A stretch of DNA of 64,000 bases from Alloenteromonas sp034089705. Lineage in GTDB: Bacteria > Bacillota_I > Bacilli_A > RFN20 > CAG-826. The DNA lies in the NCBI GenBank assembly GCA_034089705.1, contig JAXDTZ010000022.1:1-64000 (forward strand), written 5' to 3'. A program made the position numbers and the translations under genes. Of this stretch, positions 14,107-23,840 are shown one piece after another (the stretch's first letter is position 1; every line of letters begins with the position of its first letter). The notes beneath the pieces were generated by a model that saw only the letters and a list, made by a program, of their open reading frames with translations, was not told the origin of the DNA and searched no databases.

Positions 14107-15915
14107 ATGGCGGCCGATGCAATGGAAACGAAACCAATCACTCGATGGAAAGAAGCTTTTCTAATGTTTTGGAAGAAACGTTGGAAATGGATTGTCTTCG
14201 CCCTCGGATGCATCGTTTTCCTCTATCTCGTCTATTTCCTTTTCGCCTTCCGTTCCGAGCCGATCTACGAAGGCGTGGACACCGCCTATTGGGACGCGAG
14301 GATGATTCTGTTTCGGGTTTTCTGCGGAGTCATCGATATCGCCGTCGTCGCTTATGGGATGTTCTTATACAGCCGCAAGAAATTGACCATTCGCTCCGCC
14401 TGCATTTTCCTTGCTTTCCTGGCGATGATCACGACGATGTGCTATTCCTTCTCCACCCCGATCGCGGATTTCAATCGCCATTTCAACCAACACGACGATT
14501 ATTACGGGGACGTCCGGACCGAATTCACGCGGGAAGACGGATTGCATGATTCGGGGGCAGGCCATTTTGGGCTCATCATGACCATATTCCGAACGGGCAT
14601 GATTCCCGGACTTCGTCCGTTGGGGGACGGGACTTACGATTTTTCCTTCCTCCAGCTTGGCGAGCGTTACCACCCGAAGACGTTCTACCTGTTGACCGGC
14701 TACTTCATGCGATGGAATTCCCTTTTCCTTCACGGGGCTCCGGGAGATGTTCAATTCACGTATGGGGGTTTCGCGTACTCCATGACCAATACGGAATGGG
14801 CCTTATTTGAAGCCAACCGCATTCTTTGGACCGCGACCTCTTGGCTCAGTTTTTATTACATTTACAAAGCCCTCCGGCTTCTGCGTTTCGAAGGACGTCC
14901 CCTCGTCATTGCCTTCGCGGTCGCCATTTTTTGCCCCATCTTCTGTTTCTTCGCCAACTGGGACAACAACGACGCGATGTATGCGATGTTTGGCTTCGCC
15001 GCCATGTATCGAGGGCTCCATTTCGTCCGGTTCAAAGATTGGAAGTCTTGCGCTTTGTGCGCCATGGACATCGGGCTTTCGATGTCGTGCAAACTCACCG
15101 GGGCGATCACGGGACTCGTGATGATTCCCCTTTTGCTTTACGCCTTCATTGAAAACGTCCGCGCTTCCAAAGGAATGAAGATCTCCGTCCATACCCCTTG
15201 GGTGCGAAACCTCCTTCAAGGGCTCCTGTTCGCATCCATCGTCTTCCCCATCGGGTTTTTCTGGCCGCTTTACAACAAGATTCATTTTGGGCAGGACATC
15301 TTCTATTTCTCGGACGCGAATAATCCAAACCAACTCATGAAAATGAACCTATGGGTCGCCTGTTTTGTGTGGCCTAACGCGGAAACCTTCTCCTCCATTT
15401 TCTGCAATCACTTGGTTTTCCCGGATTGGCATATGGTTCAGGATTATTCCCTTACGAGCAATTTCATGAAAAAGGCGTTGTTCAACGAATACCAGTTCGG
15501 CCATTCTTACGCTCAACTCGGTTTCCTCTACGTCGTCGGGCTTCTTTTGGGGATTTACGTTCTCGCCATGATCCTCATCCGCTTCATCCGCTTCCTCGTG
15601 GAGCGGCCAAAAGGCGTGGATTGGAGATCCGTTTTGGCCATCGCTTCCATCCTTATCATGAATTGGGGATGGGAAGTGTGGTTCATCTTCAAATCGCCTC
15701 ATACCTGCAATTGCGACATCCGTTATATCCCCTGCATCTTGCTGGGATTTGGCGCGCTCGCGGGAGGGCACGCCCAAAGCAACGACTTGATTTGCAATCC
15801 TCGTCTCCGAAAAGTGGTACGATATTGCGAGACCGCCCTCGTGGGAGCTTTCGTGTTTGGAGTCGTGCTCGCCTACACCACCATCACCCCATGGTACGCC
15901 CCCGTTCGGGTCTAA
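14107..15915 (+). CDS. Polytopic GT-C-like glycosyltransferase or membrane protein
   Basis: A 602-residue protein with roughly 11-12 membrane segments. A short cytoplasmic N-terminus (WKEAFLMFWKKRWKW) precedes the first helix. An acidic pair in the first outer loop (EGVDTAYWDARM) is where GT-C enzymes keep catalytic carboxylates, and the large loop with HDDYYGD fits too. The gene sits 9 nt before a GT2 polyprenyl-phosphate sugar transferase, the usual source of lipid-linked donor for such enzymes (inference). A TATACT box at 14080-14085 is the probable promoter, shared divergently with the MFS gene. No precise family was recognised. Confidence 0.55.
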   Translation: MAADAMETKPITRWKEAFLMFWKKRWKWIVFALGCIVFLYLVYFLFAFRSEPIYEGVDTAYWDARMILFRVFCGVIDIAVVAYGMFLYSRKKLTIRSACIFLAFLAMITTMCYSFSTPIADFNRHFNQHDDYYGDVRTEFTREDGLHDSGAGHFGLIMTIFRTGMIPGLRPLGDGTYDFSFLQLGERYHPKTFYLLTGYFMRWNSLFLHGAPGDVQFTYGGFAYSMTNTEWALFEANRILWTATSWLSFYYIYKALRLLRFEGRPLVIAFAVAIFCPIFCFFANWDNNDAMYAMFGFAAMYRGLHFVRFKDWKSCALCAMDIGLSMSCKLTGAITGLVMIPLLLYAFIENVRASKGMKISVHTPWVRNLLQGLLFASIVFPIGFFWPLYNKIHFGQDIFYFSDANNPNQLMKMNLWVACFVWPNAETFSSIFCNHLVFPDWHMVQDYSLTSNFMKKALFNEYQFGHSYAQLGFLYVVGLLLGIYVLAMILIRFIRFLVERPKGVDWRSVLAIASILIMNWGWEVWFIFKSPHTCNCDIRYIPCILLGFGALAGGHAQSNDLICNPRLRKVVRYCETALVGAFVFGVVLAYTTITPWYAPVRV

Positions 15916-15924
15916 GGAGGCAAA

Positions 15925-16878
15925 ATGGATAAGATTGCCGTATTAATCCCCTGCTATAACGAAGAAATCACCATCGCCAAAGTCATTCAGGACGCGAGGC
16001 GTTATTTGCCGGAATCCACGATTTACGTCTACGACAACAACAGCACCGACGCGACCGCGAAAATCGCCGAAGAAGCGGGGGCCATTGTCCGAAAAGAGCC
16101 CCGTCAAGGCAAAGGGAACGTCATCCGCACGATGTTCCGGGACATTGACGCGGAGGTGTATTTGATGGTGGACGGCGACGACACTTATGGATTAGAAACC
16201 GCCCCCGAAATGGTTCGCCGCGTCGTAGAAGACAACGCGGACATGGTCATCGGGGATCGCCTTTCCGGAGCCTATTACCAAGAGAACAAACGCGCATTCC
16301 ACAATTTCGGGAACAATCTGGTGCGCTTCCAAATCAACCGCCTGTTCCACACGAACGTCAAAGACATCATGACGGGATACCGCGCGTTTTCCTATCGGTT
16401 CGTCAAAACCTTCGCCATCCGTTCCAAAGGCTTTGAAATCGAAACGGAGATGACCGCCCACGCCGCGGACAAGAACATGCTCATGTCCACCCTTCCTATC
16501 ACCTATCGCGATCGCCCGGAAGGCAGTTTCTCCAAACTCCACACCTTCCGCGATGGAATGAAAGTGCTCACCACGATCGGAGATTTGTTCCGCAAATTCC
16601 GCCCGATGGCCTTCTATGGATTCTTTTGCCTTTTATTCTCCGGTTTGGGAATCGGGTTTTTCATCCCCGTGTTCTTAGAATTCCTCCAAACCAAAGAGGT
16701 GGCGAGATTCCCCACCTTGATTGTGTGCTGCTTCTCCGTTTTGATTGGGCTACTCTGCCTCTTCATGGGGCTGCTCTTCTCCACCTTGCGCACCCAAAGC
16801 CAAGTGGAATTCGAGCATAGCCTCATCCAGGCGCAAGATGCCTATTTGATGAAGAAAAATCAAAATCAAACGAAGTGA
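15925..16878 (+). CDS. GT2 glycosyltransferase, polyprenyl-phosphate sugar transferase-like
   Basis: A 317-residue GT-A enzyme of the dolichol/polyprenyl-phosphate mannosyl- or glucosyltransferase type. IAVLIPCYNEEITIAKV opens the nucleotide-binding fold; VDGDDTYG at about 82-89 is the metal-binding DxD; GYRAFSYRFVKTF is a family motif. Two C-terminal membrane helices (about 232-252 and 265-287) anchor it. AAGGAGG precedes the ATG, 9 nt after the polytopic protein. It probably charges undecaprenyl phosphate with a sugar for its neighbours. Its 3' end overlaps the convergent gene by 13 nt. Confidence 0.85.
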   Translation: MDKIAVLIPCYNEEITIAKVIQDARRYLPESTIYVYDNNSTDATAKIAEEAGAIVRKEPRQGKGNVIRTMFRDIDAEVYLMVDGDDTYGLETAPEMVRRVVEDNADMVIGDRLSGAYYQENKRAFHNFGNNLVRFQINRLFHTNVKDIMTGYRAFSYRFVKTFAIRSKGFEIETEMTAHAADKNMLMSTLPITYRDRPEGSFSKLHTFRDGMKVLTTIGDLFRKFRPMAFYGFFCLLFSGLGIGFFIPVFLEFLQTKEVARFPTLIVCCFSVLIGLLCLFMGLLFSTLRTQSQVEFEHSLIQAQDAYLMKKNQNQTK

Positions 16879-19244
16879 AGGGAGCCAAAGGCTTCTCGGA
16901 AGCGAAGAAGGAGTCCTCCGCAGGACCCTTCTTTCATTCCGTCGAAACTATCAAACGACAGATTGAGGCACATGAAGGCGCTTAAAGCGAATAAACCCAC
17001 TCCAACTCCGATCGCGTAAGGGGCGATTTTCGTATCGCGGGTGATCCTCTCCATTTCAAGGAAACCGAATACGCTTCCGATCGTGGCGAGGTAATAGAGT
17101 TCGCTCAAATAACGGGGGCATACCCCTGCTTTGGAATAGGTGGTGAAGGCGAAAGCGAACAAGGTCGCGGGGAAGAGATACCCCATCCATTTCATCGCAT
17201 TTTCTTTCCTGCCTTGCAAAATGAAGGGCAACAGAACGGAAGTCCAGAAGAAGGGGACCGCGAGCATTCCAAAATAGGATTGGACGTAAGGGGCGAGTTC
17301 CTTGGTTTCGAAGGAATAACGGATCAAGGAACAGGATAAATAAGGGAATTGGTTGTAGAAAACTCCGCCCTGCAAGAAGAAGTGGAAGAAGGTCGGGAGG
17401 ATCTTCTGCGTGCTGTAAGTCAGGTTCGTTTGATCGGCGACGGTGAATTGGTAGGACTGGCCGAACTCGAAAATCGATTGGAATCTCGCGTAATTGTAAA
17501 TGCAGGCCACCGCCCCTCCGACGGCGAGAATTCCCATCATTGGGCCAAACCATATCAGCTTCTTTCGAATGGGGGTTTGTTTCTGAAAGAGCATCGAAAG
17601 GAAGAAAGGGATCGCGATGAGAAGGGCCACGAACAGATTCGGTCGAGCGAAGACGACCACGACGAAGAAGAATCCCGACAAGGCCAGTTGCAAAGAGCGG
17701 AGTTTCTCACTTCGATAAGCCCGCAAGCAAAACGCGAAGAACATGCTGAAAGCGGCGAGTCCGTAAATGTCCGGGACGTGGTAAACGGCTTCGTGATAGG
17801 CCCCATCCTTCCAGGTGAAGAGGCTGATGGTCATCGCGGTGAGCAGGCCAAAGACGGCGAATACGAGGTATTGGGCGTAAGAGAATTTCTTTTTGCCCAT
17901 CCGCATGATTTCAAGTAGCAAGAACAAGAACGACCCGATGAATAGCGGCATCCCGAGCACTTCCAGCCCAAAAGCGGTTAAGACGTAACGGCAACCGCTC
18001 AAGAGGTAGAAGGGGAAGGAGACGAGTATGACCGGCGCAGGGCCATAGTAGGAATAATATTTGCCCTGGTAGAAAGCGTGGTCCCAATAATACTCCATGG
18101 AGTAACGGGCGCCGGGGATATAAGGGTTTTCTAGTTCCAAAAGGCCCGGATCCACGGGCAAATCCAGGTCGATTCTCCCTTTGGCGAACGCGTCAAAAAG
18201 GGAAACAAAGATGTCCGTCGCCCCCGTATGGGTGCTCGTCATCGCGTAGAGTTCTTCCGGGGGTATGGGGTAGGTTCTCGCCATGTCTCCCGGAGAAGCC
18301 GCGATGGAAATCCCAAGACCAACGACCGTTGCCGCGGTAAGCCCTGCAATGAGCAAATACGGCATACGTCCCGGCTCTTTTTCCGTTTTTCGCTGTCCAA
18401 TCTCGCTGAGGTGGGCGAAGAAAAGAACGAAGAAAGCAAACAGGGAACTCCTTAGAATCGAGAAATGGAACTCCAAGGGAACGTTGAAGGATAACGCCTC
18501 GATGTCCGCGTATGTCGGGGAATCGTAGAAATTCGTGACGAATTGGAATTTCAGTCGATAGGACAAGGCGTCGGAAACGCTGACCGGGATGATCGAGAAA
18601 TTGGTGTTTCGATCATCCATCTTGTACGACCCAAGGGGGTGGTAGTTGTTGTTTATGTCCGCGTATTCCAATGACACCGTGATGGTGGCCCCAGACCCAT
18701 CCTTATAACGAATTTGGATGTTTTCGGGATGGAAGTTTTGATCGCAGGGGATTACCACGTAGGAGTCGCTTTGCACCCGAATGGTTCCGTCTTGGTTGGT
18801 TTGGTATAAGCCGCTGATGGAAGAAGAAGTCGCAAGGGAGGTGTAATCCCTCGTTGGTTCGGAAAGCGAGTAGCATCTAGAAGAGGCGAAGAAGGTTTCA
18901 AACAACAGTCCCGCAAGAAGGATGGAAGACACCACCACTTTCTTTTTGGGGAACCGGACTTCTTTCGCGGCGAAATCTAAGAAGCAGGCGGGTCGGAGGA
19001 AAGTGACGATGACATTGACGGAAAGGCCAAGCCAGATTCCGCTCCAAAAAGAAATCCGCGGGAAGCAGCAGAAGGCGATGGCCGAAAAGAGCAAAGCGGA
19101 CAAAAAAGAAATCTGAAAGGAGAACAAATCCCTCCAAAGCCCATCCGTGTATTCGATGTTTTTATGTTTTTTATGGAAATACAACCATAGAAAAACCCCT
19201 CCGTGGAAGAGAATGGTTGTGAGTAAACTGAGAACAATGACCAT
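16866..19244 (-). CDS. Large polytopic membrane protein, GT39/GT-C-like
   Basis: A 792-residue protein with four N-terminal membrane segments, a beta-rich extracytoplasmic domain at about 135-255 (e.g. YVVIPCDQNFHPENIQIRY), then about ten further segments. The loop ELENPYIPGARYSMEYYWDHAFYQGKYYSYYGPAPV is typical of membrane glycosyltransferases that act on lipid-linked sugars. It converges on the GT2 gene, so it is not in that operon, but the two probably serve one pathway of surface glycan or protein glycosylation (inference). The family assignment is tentative. Confidence 0.55.
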   Translation of the reverse strand: MVIVLSLLTTILFHGGVFLWLYFHKKHKNIEYTDGLWRDLFSFQISFLSALLFSAIAFCCFPRISFWSGIWLGLSVNVIVTFLRPACFLDFAAKEVRFPKKKVVVSSILLAGLLFETFFASSRCYSLSEPTRDYTSLATSSSISGLYQTNQDGTIRVQSDSYVVIPCDQNFHPENIQIRYKDGSGATITVSLEYADINNNYHPLGSYKMDDRNTNFSIIPVSVSDALSYRLKFQFVTNFYDSPTYADIEALSFNVPLEFHFSILRSSLFAFFVLFFAHLSEIGQRKTEKEPGRMPYLLIAGLTAATVVGLGISIAASPGDMARTYPIPPEELYAMTSTHTGATDIFVSLFDAFAKGRIDLDLPVDPGLLELENPYIPGARYSMEYYWDHAFYQGKYYSYYGPAPVILVSFPFYLLSGCRYVLTAFGLEVLGMPLFIGSFLFLLLEIMRMGKKKFSYAQYLVFAVFGLLTAMTISLFTWKDGAYHEAVYHVPDIYGLAAFSMFFAFCLRAYRSEKLRSLQLALSGFFFVVVVFARPNLFVALLIAIPFFLSMLFQKQTPIRKKLIWFGPMMGILAVGGAVACIYNYARFQSIFEFGQSYQFTVADQTNLTYSTQKILPTFFHFFLQGGVFYNQFPYLSCSLIRYSFETKELAPYVQSYFGMLAVPFFWTSVLLPFILQGRKENAMKWMGYLFPATLFAFAFTTYSKAGVCPRYLSELYYLATIGSVFGFLEMERITRDTKIAPYAIGVGVGLFALSAFMCLNLSFDSFDGMKEGSCGGLLLRFREAFGSLHFV

Positions 19245-19299
19245 AGTGTTGCGCTAGCGCAAGGCTATTGTTGCCCACCCTTTCCTTTTTGGCAAGTCC

Positions 19300-19328
19300 T
19301 TGTTCATTTCTTTTCTCCGCGTTATTTT
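19300..19328 (+). promoter_or_regulatory. Leaderless promoter of the second MFS gene
   Basis: TTGTTC (19300-19305) and TATTTT (19323-19328) with a 17-nt spacer; ATG at 19336 is 7 nt after the -10 box. This rules out the longer in-frame start at 19300, which lies inside the -35 box. Confidence 0.6.
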
Positions 19329-19335
19329 AATTCAT

Positions 19336-20805
19336 ATGACCCGAACGAAATCTTCCAGCGAGGAAAAGAACGCTCGCCTGCTTGCTCGTTTTCAAGCACA
19401 TCGGAGTAAGAAGAAACCGCGCTTTTATTTTTGGTACATGCTCCTGATTCTGGCGCTCATTTACATCGTGGATGAAGTCGCCACGAATTTGCCCAATTCT
19501 TTGGAGACGGAAATTAACGTCGCCTTGTTCGGCGTTCCTTTCATTGCCGCGAACGGTTTTTCCTTGGACCAATTGAACGCGGTCGCTTTCCAAGGGGCGC
19601 TTGCTCCCGAAGGGATTTATTCCGCCTTGTCGTTAGGTTTAAGCAAAATCGGAACGGTGAAACTCATCGCCAACGTCGTGCTAATCGCTTCGATGTTTTA
19701 CCGCCCGTTAGCGGACAAATACGGGAGGCGTCTATTTCTTTTCATCAACACGATCGGCATCGCGGCCACCTTGTTTTTGCTGTTCACCGCGGACAACATT
19801 TTCTTCTACGCAATCGCCTTCTTTTTGCTTCGCTTCTTCGTGACCCCTGACCAACAAGTGGTTTACCTCGTTGAGATTTCTCCGGAGAAGCATCGCAGCA
19901 CCTTGCTTGCCTTGACCAAGGGCATCGCGGAGTTCGGCCTCGTGTTCATTTGGCTCTTCCGTCGCCTCTTCTTGAACGAAGCCGCCCCTTCTTCTTATCG
20001 GCAGATATTCTTGGTCGTCGCGATATCCGCCCTCGTCGTATCCTTTTTCGCTTTGCTCTTCTCGCGGGAATCGGATGTGTTTTTGGATTACAAGATCGCC
20101 TATCTTTCCAAATCCAAGGAAGAGAGGGAAAAGGAAGTTCAGGACGTGTCAAAAGCCCAAGGCGGATTCCTCGCCGCGCTTCGTTACGCCATGAAGAACA
20201 AACAGCTTCGTTGGATCATGATTGCCACGGCGGTCATGGAAATCGCTTATTCCTGCTGCAACAACTACGCGAACGTCTTGAGCAACGGGGTGTTTGGGGT
20301 GGGCTGCTTGAATCAATCCCAAGCGACGGAAGTCGGATTCTATTTCCCCTTCACCTGCGCGGTTGTCACGATGGCCTATGGTTTCTTTGCCGATAAGTTC
20401 GGGCGGAAGAAAACCTCCATCGGTTTATTGTCCTTGGCCACCGTTGGATTCCTGCTGGAATTCGTCGCGATCTATTTTGGATGGTCCCCCGTGGCTATCG
20501 GCCTGTTCTTGGGCATCGTCCTTGGGGCGGATTGGGCGAACGGGGATCTTTACGCGACCATGGCCACCGAGTCCTGCACGACCAATCTTCGGGCATCCAT
20601 TCTCTCGGTATGGAGTTTGTTCTTCGGGGTGGGAATGGTGCTTTCGATGGGAATCACCGCCGTTTTGCCCGCCTTGCTAGGCAAAGCGAATCTCTCCATC
20701 GGCTATTTCGCCGCGGCGGTCCCCGCCTGGATTATCGCGCTAATCATCCTCTTCGCCAAAGTCGCGGAAACCAAAGGGGCGGATCTTTCCACCGCGGGGC
20801 AATAA
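19336..20805 (+). CDS. MFS sugar-porter-like transporter
   Basis: A 489-residue carrier of the sugar/metabolite:H+ symporter branch. About 12 membrane segments follow a basic N-terminus (HRSKKKPRFYFWYM). YRPLADKYGRRLFLF and GFFADKFGRKKTSIG are the two loop signatures of MFS halves; EISPEKHRSTLLAL resembles the PESPR-type motif of sugar porters. The start at ATG 19336 follows from promoter spacing. A charged central loop (KSKEEREKEVQDV) divides the halves. It is a single gene; the substrate is unknown. Confidence 0.8.
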   Translation: MTRTKSSSEEKNARLLARFQAHRSKKKPRFYFWYMLLILALIYIVDEVATNLPNSLETEINVALFGVPFIAANGFSLDQLNAVAFQGALAPEGIYSALSLGLSKIGTVKLIANVVLIASMFYRPLADKYGRRLFLFINTIGIAATLFLLFTADNIFFYAIAFFLLRFFVTPDQQVVYLVEISPEKHRSTLLALTKGIAEFGLVFIWLFRRLFLNEAAPSSYRQIFLVVAISALVVSFFALLFSRESDVFLDYKIAYLSKSKEEREKEVQDVSKAQGGFLAALRYAMKNKQLRWIMIATAVMEIAYSCCNNYANVLSNGVFGVGCLNQSQATEVGFYFPFTCAVVTMAYGFFADKFGRKKTSIGLLSLATVGFLLEFVAIYFGWSPVAIGLFLGIVLGADWANGDLYATMATESCTTNLRASILSVWSLFFGVGMVLSMGITAVLPALLGKANLSIGYFAAAVPAWIIALIILFAKVAETKGADLSTAGQ

Positions 20806-20873
20806 CGAAGATTCCTTCCTGGGCATAAGCGCCCATTCTTTCATTTGTCGTCCTTCTAGGATAAAGTAGTGAT

Positions 20874-22028
20874 GTGAACATCCTTTCTTATCTGCGGAAA
20901 TACGGCGATCGGACCTTTGGGGAATTGCCGTTCAACGAGGTGGACGCGGGGATCCTCGCGGAACTTTCCTACGTGAATTTCGATTTGGTCGCCCCAACGC
21001 TGGACCGTCCCAAGTCCCGCATGCTGAAGCTGCATCGACTCGTCATGGAGGATTGGAAATCCATGTACCGCGGATCGGTGGATTCCGTGTCCAACGCGAG
21101 GATGGTAACCCTGATGAAGAAATCGAGGCGCTTCCGGGATTGTAAAATCGGGTTTTGTCAGAATCTGTTCGACAAAGAGCAAATCCGGCAGTTTTTCGCG
21201 ATGACCATTTTCCTTCCTAACGGAGAAGCCTATGTTTCCTTCCGAGGGACCGACACTTCGTTGCTTGGTTGGCGAGAAGATTTCGAGATCACTTACAAAG
21301 ACGCGATTCCTTCCCAAATCCAATCGGTGGAATACATCCGTCAGATCGCGCCGTATCTGCCCGAGCGGTTCTACCTTGGAGGGCATTCCAAAGGCGGGAA
21401 CCTCGCCGCTTACGCCGCGCTCAACATGGGGGAAGAACTCGAAGGACGTGTCATCCGGGTGTATTCCTTCGACGGCCCGGGATTCCGCACCCCCGTGACG
21501 GGGATGGCCTCTTACCAACGCCTCCGCCCCAAATTAAGCAAGTTCTTGACGAAGAACGATGTCATCGGTCTTGTTTACAACGTGTCGGAAAACACCCGAA
21601 TCGTGGTTTCGACCGGCTTGATGTTCGGCGGGCATGACATCTTCATGTGGAAGATCAAACGCGATGCACCCGAATTCAAAACCGTCCCCAAGGTCAATTC
21701 CACTTCGAGGCGGAACGCTTGGAAGCTGATGAAGTGGTTGAATTCGATGTCCGCGTCGGACAAAGAATTGTTGGTCAATTTCTTATTTCATGTTTTCGAA
21801 CGCCGGGAAAACGTGTTCGAATTCATCGTCTTTGGTCCCCGGGATCTGATCGAAGTCCCGAAGGTGCTTCGACAGTATTCAGAGCAGGAGCGGAAACGAT
21901 TGAAGAAAATGCTTTTCCTGTTGGCGGATTCTTTCCTCCGCCCGGACAAGGGGAATCAGCGGCGTCCCGAAGAACCGAACCCCCCTTCTCGGGAGGAGTT
22001 GGCTTCGTCGTCGTCCGTCACACAATAA
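20874..22028 (+). CDS. DUF2974 (Mbeg1-like) alpha/beta-hydrolase
   Basis: A 384-residue protein of the Mbeg1-like/DUF2974 group, predicted lipases or esterases. NEVDAGILAELSYVNFD is the family opening, VSFRGTDTSLLGWREDF the oxyanion segment and YLGGHSKGGNLAAYAAL the nucleophile elbow (GHSKGG). No signal peptide is seen. It starts with GTG 6 nt after TAAAGT with no Shine-Dalgarno, so it is probably leaderless. The last 73 nt overlap the dUTPase gene on the other strand, where the protein has a Ser/Pro/Glu-rich tail that is likely disordered. The substrate is unknown. Confidence 0.8.
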   Translation: MNILSYLRKYGDRTFGELPFNEVDAGILAELSYVNFDLVAPTLDRPKSRMLKLHRLVMEDWKSMYRGSVDSVSNARMVTLMKKSRRFRDCKIGFCQNLFDKEQIRQFFAMTIFLPNGEAYVSFRGTDTSLLGWREDFEITYKDAIPSQIQSVEYIRQIAPYLPERFYLGGHSKGGNLAAYAALNMGEELEGRVIRVYSFDGPGFRTPVTGMASYQRLRPKLSKFLTKNDVIGLVYNVSENTRIVVSTGLMFGGHDIFMWKIKRDAPEFKTVPKVNSTSRRNAWKLMKWLNSMSASDKELLVNFLFHVFERRENVFEFIVFGPRDLIEVPKVLRQYSEQERKRLKKMLFLLADSFLRPDKGNQRRPEEPNPPSREELASSSSVTQ

Positions 22029-22402
22029 GGCAAAAAGATTCCCTGGGCGATGCGATCGCCTTTTACGATGCGGACTTCCTCGGTTCCCTGATTGCGGATT
22101 CCGATTTTGATTTCCCCATCGTTGCTGGGGTTGCCGTAATAATCCGCGTCGATCACCCCAACCCCGTTGGCGAGGGCCAATCCTTTTTTGATGCCGAGGG
22201 AAGAACGGATGAAAACCAAAAGCACTTCGTTCTTGGGCATCTTGGCCTTCACTCCGGTGGAAATGAGGGCGGTCGCCCCGGGAAGAATCACGACGTCTTC
22301 CAAGGAACGGATATCGTATCCCGCGGAAGAGGAAGTGGCGCGTTTTGGCAGTTCCACCCCCGCGCCTTCAAAGCCTTTTGCGATCTCAAAGCAGCGTTTC
22401 AT
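21956..22402 (-). CDS. dut: Deoxyuridine 5'-triphosphate nucleotidohydrolase
   Basis: A 148-residue trimeric dUTPase that hydrolyses dUTP to dUMP and keeps uracil out of DNA. All five motifs are present: SSSAGYDIRS, IRSSLGIKKGL, NGVGVIDADYYG, GDRIAQ and the C-terminal EGGFGSSGR that closes the active site. ATG at 22402 lies 7 nt after TACAAT, with no Shine-Dalgarno. The frame is open upstream to 22564 but that part has no dUTPase character. The catalytic C-terminus is encoded inside the overlap with the DUF2974 gene. Confidence 0.93.
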   Translation of the reverse strand: MKRCFEIAKGFEGAGVELPKRATSSSAGYDIRSLEDVVILPGATALISTGVKAKMPKNEVLLVFIRSSLGIKKGLALANGVGVIDADYYGNPSNDGEIKIGIRNQGTEEVRIVKGDRIAQGIFLPYCVTDDDEANSSREGGFGSSGRR

Positions 22403-22496
22403 AAGGGCTATTGTATATGGAAAAGCAAAAAAATAGCAGGGGGATAACGCGTTTTGCGTTCCCAAGTGGTAAGATTCTTCCTGCTGAGGTAGCAAT

Positions 22497-23651
22497 ATGG
22501 ACAACGAACAGAGAATTCCAGAAGTCATGTTAACCGGGGATCGCCCCACTGGACGCCTGCACATCGGGCATTACGTCGGTTCCTTACGGGGCCGCGTCGA
22601 ACTTCAAAACGAAGGCAAATTCGACGAGATGTTCATCATGATCGCCGACACCCAAGCCCTCACCGACAACGCGGGGAACGTCCAAAAGGTCCGGGACAAC
22701 GTCATTGAGGTCGCTTTGGATTATCTCGCCGCGGGCATTGACCCATCGAAAGTCCATATCTTCGTGCAATCCCGCGTTCCCGAATTGTTCGAGCTGACTT
22801 GCTATTTCTTGGATTTGGTGACCTATTCTCGGCTCGTTCGCAACCCCACCGTGAAAACCGAACTTGGAATGCGCGGGTTCGGCGAAAGCATCCCCGTGGG
22901 TTTCTTGACCTACCCGATTTCCCAAGCCGCGGACATCCTTGCCTTTGGCACGACGGTGGTCCCCGCGGGAGAAGACCAAGCCCCGATGGTCGAGCAAGCC
23001 CAGGAAATTGCCCATAAGTTCAATTCCACCTACAAAGAGGTGTTCGTTGAACCGAAGATCATGCTTCCCAAGGTGGAAGCCTGCCGTCGGTTGCCGGGAA
23101 CGGATGGGAAGGCCAAGATGAGCAAATCCATCGGGAATTGCATCTACCTTTCCGACGATGCCGCCACGGTGGAAAAGAAGGTGATGTCGATGTTCACCGA
23201 TCCCACCCACCTCCGTCCCGAAGACCCAGGCCACACGGAAGGGAACCCCGTATTCACGTATTTGGACGCGCTCTCCACCCCAGAGCATTTCCAAAAATTT
23301 CCCACTGGGTTCGCTTCTTTGGAGGAAATGAAGGAGAAATATCGCGCGGGAGGACTTGGGGACGTCGCCGTCAAACGCTTCCTCGTCCAAGTCATCAACG
23401 ACGTGTTGGAACCCATGCGGGCGAAGCGCCGCGAACTCGAAAGCGACCTCGCATCCGTCTACGCCATTTTGGAGGAAGGGTGCAAAGCCGCCAGGGAAAA
23501 GGCGATGTACTTCACCATGAAGGCCAGACGGGCGATGGGGATCGATTATTTTGAGAACAAAAAACTCATCGAGAAGCAACAAAAAGCCTACAAGAAGGCC
23601 CACGAGCAAGCCGACGCCTACGCCGCTTATCTGGCCAGAAGCAAAAAATAA
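22497..23651 (+). CDS. trpS: Tryptophanyl-tRNA synthetase
   Basis: A 384-residue class I synthetase that charges tRNA-Trp. The HIGH motif is GRLHIGHYVGSL near residue 20-30, and KMSKS is GKAKMSKSIGN near 202-212. VVPAGEDQAPMVEQAQEIA is the conserved substrate-binding helix. It is longer than the 330-340 residues usual for Bacillus TrpRS, with extra length before and after KMSKS. GAGGTAGCAAT gives a modest Shine-Dalgarno. No T-box leader is visible upstream. A terminator follows, so it is transcribed alone. Confidence 0.95.
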   Translation: MDNEQRIPEVMLTGDRPTGRLHIGHYVGSLRGRVELQNEGKFDEMFIMIADTQALTDNAGNVQKVRDNVIEVALDYLAAGIDPSKVHIFVQSRVPELFELTCYFLDLVTYSRLVRNPTVKTELGMRGFGESIPVGFLTYPISQAADILAFGTTVVPAGEDQAPMVEQAQEIAHKFNSTYKEVFVEPKIMLPKVEACRRLPGTDGKAKMSKSIGNCIYLSDDAATVEKKVMSMFTDPTHLRPEDPGHTEGNPVFTYLDALSTPEHFQKFPTGFASLEEMKEKYRAGGLGDVAVKRFLVQVINDVLEPMRAKRRELESDLASVYAILEEGCKAAREKAMYFTMKARRAMGIDYFENKKLIEKQQKAYKKAHEQADAYAAYLARSKK

Positions 23652-23678
23652 CTTCTTTTCTCCTATTATTCATCCACG

Positions 23679-23704
23679 CCCCCGCTATTCGGGGGTTTTC
23701 TTTT
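23679..23704 (+). terminator. Terminator of trpS
   Basis: CCCCCG (23679-23684) and CGGGGG (23690-23695) form a 6-bp stem with a 5-nt loop, followed by TTTTCTTTT. Confidence 0.85.
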
Positions 23705-23840
23705 GAAAATCAAAAAAAGAAACTTGAATCTTACTTTTTTCTATGAAATTTAAGGAAACGAATAGGTGTCCCCCTTCTTTTTTCTTTTCAATCGTTATGT
23801 GCGCGTGTAAGGTATAACCACATACGAAAGGGAAAACATT

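Noticed and set aside
22440..22500. Possible T-box leader before trpS
   Set aside because: Only about 60-100 nt of leader and no specifier or T-box consensus; only a small AACGC/GCGTT hairpin is seen.
22403..22564. N-terminal extension of the dUTPase
   Set aside because: The promoter -10 box lies within this stretch and the dUTPase fold begins at 22402.
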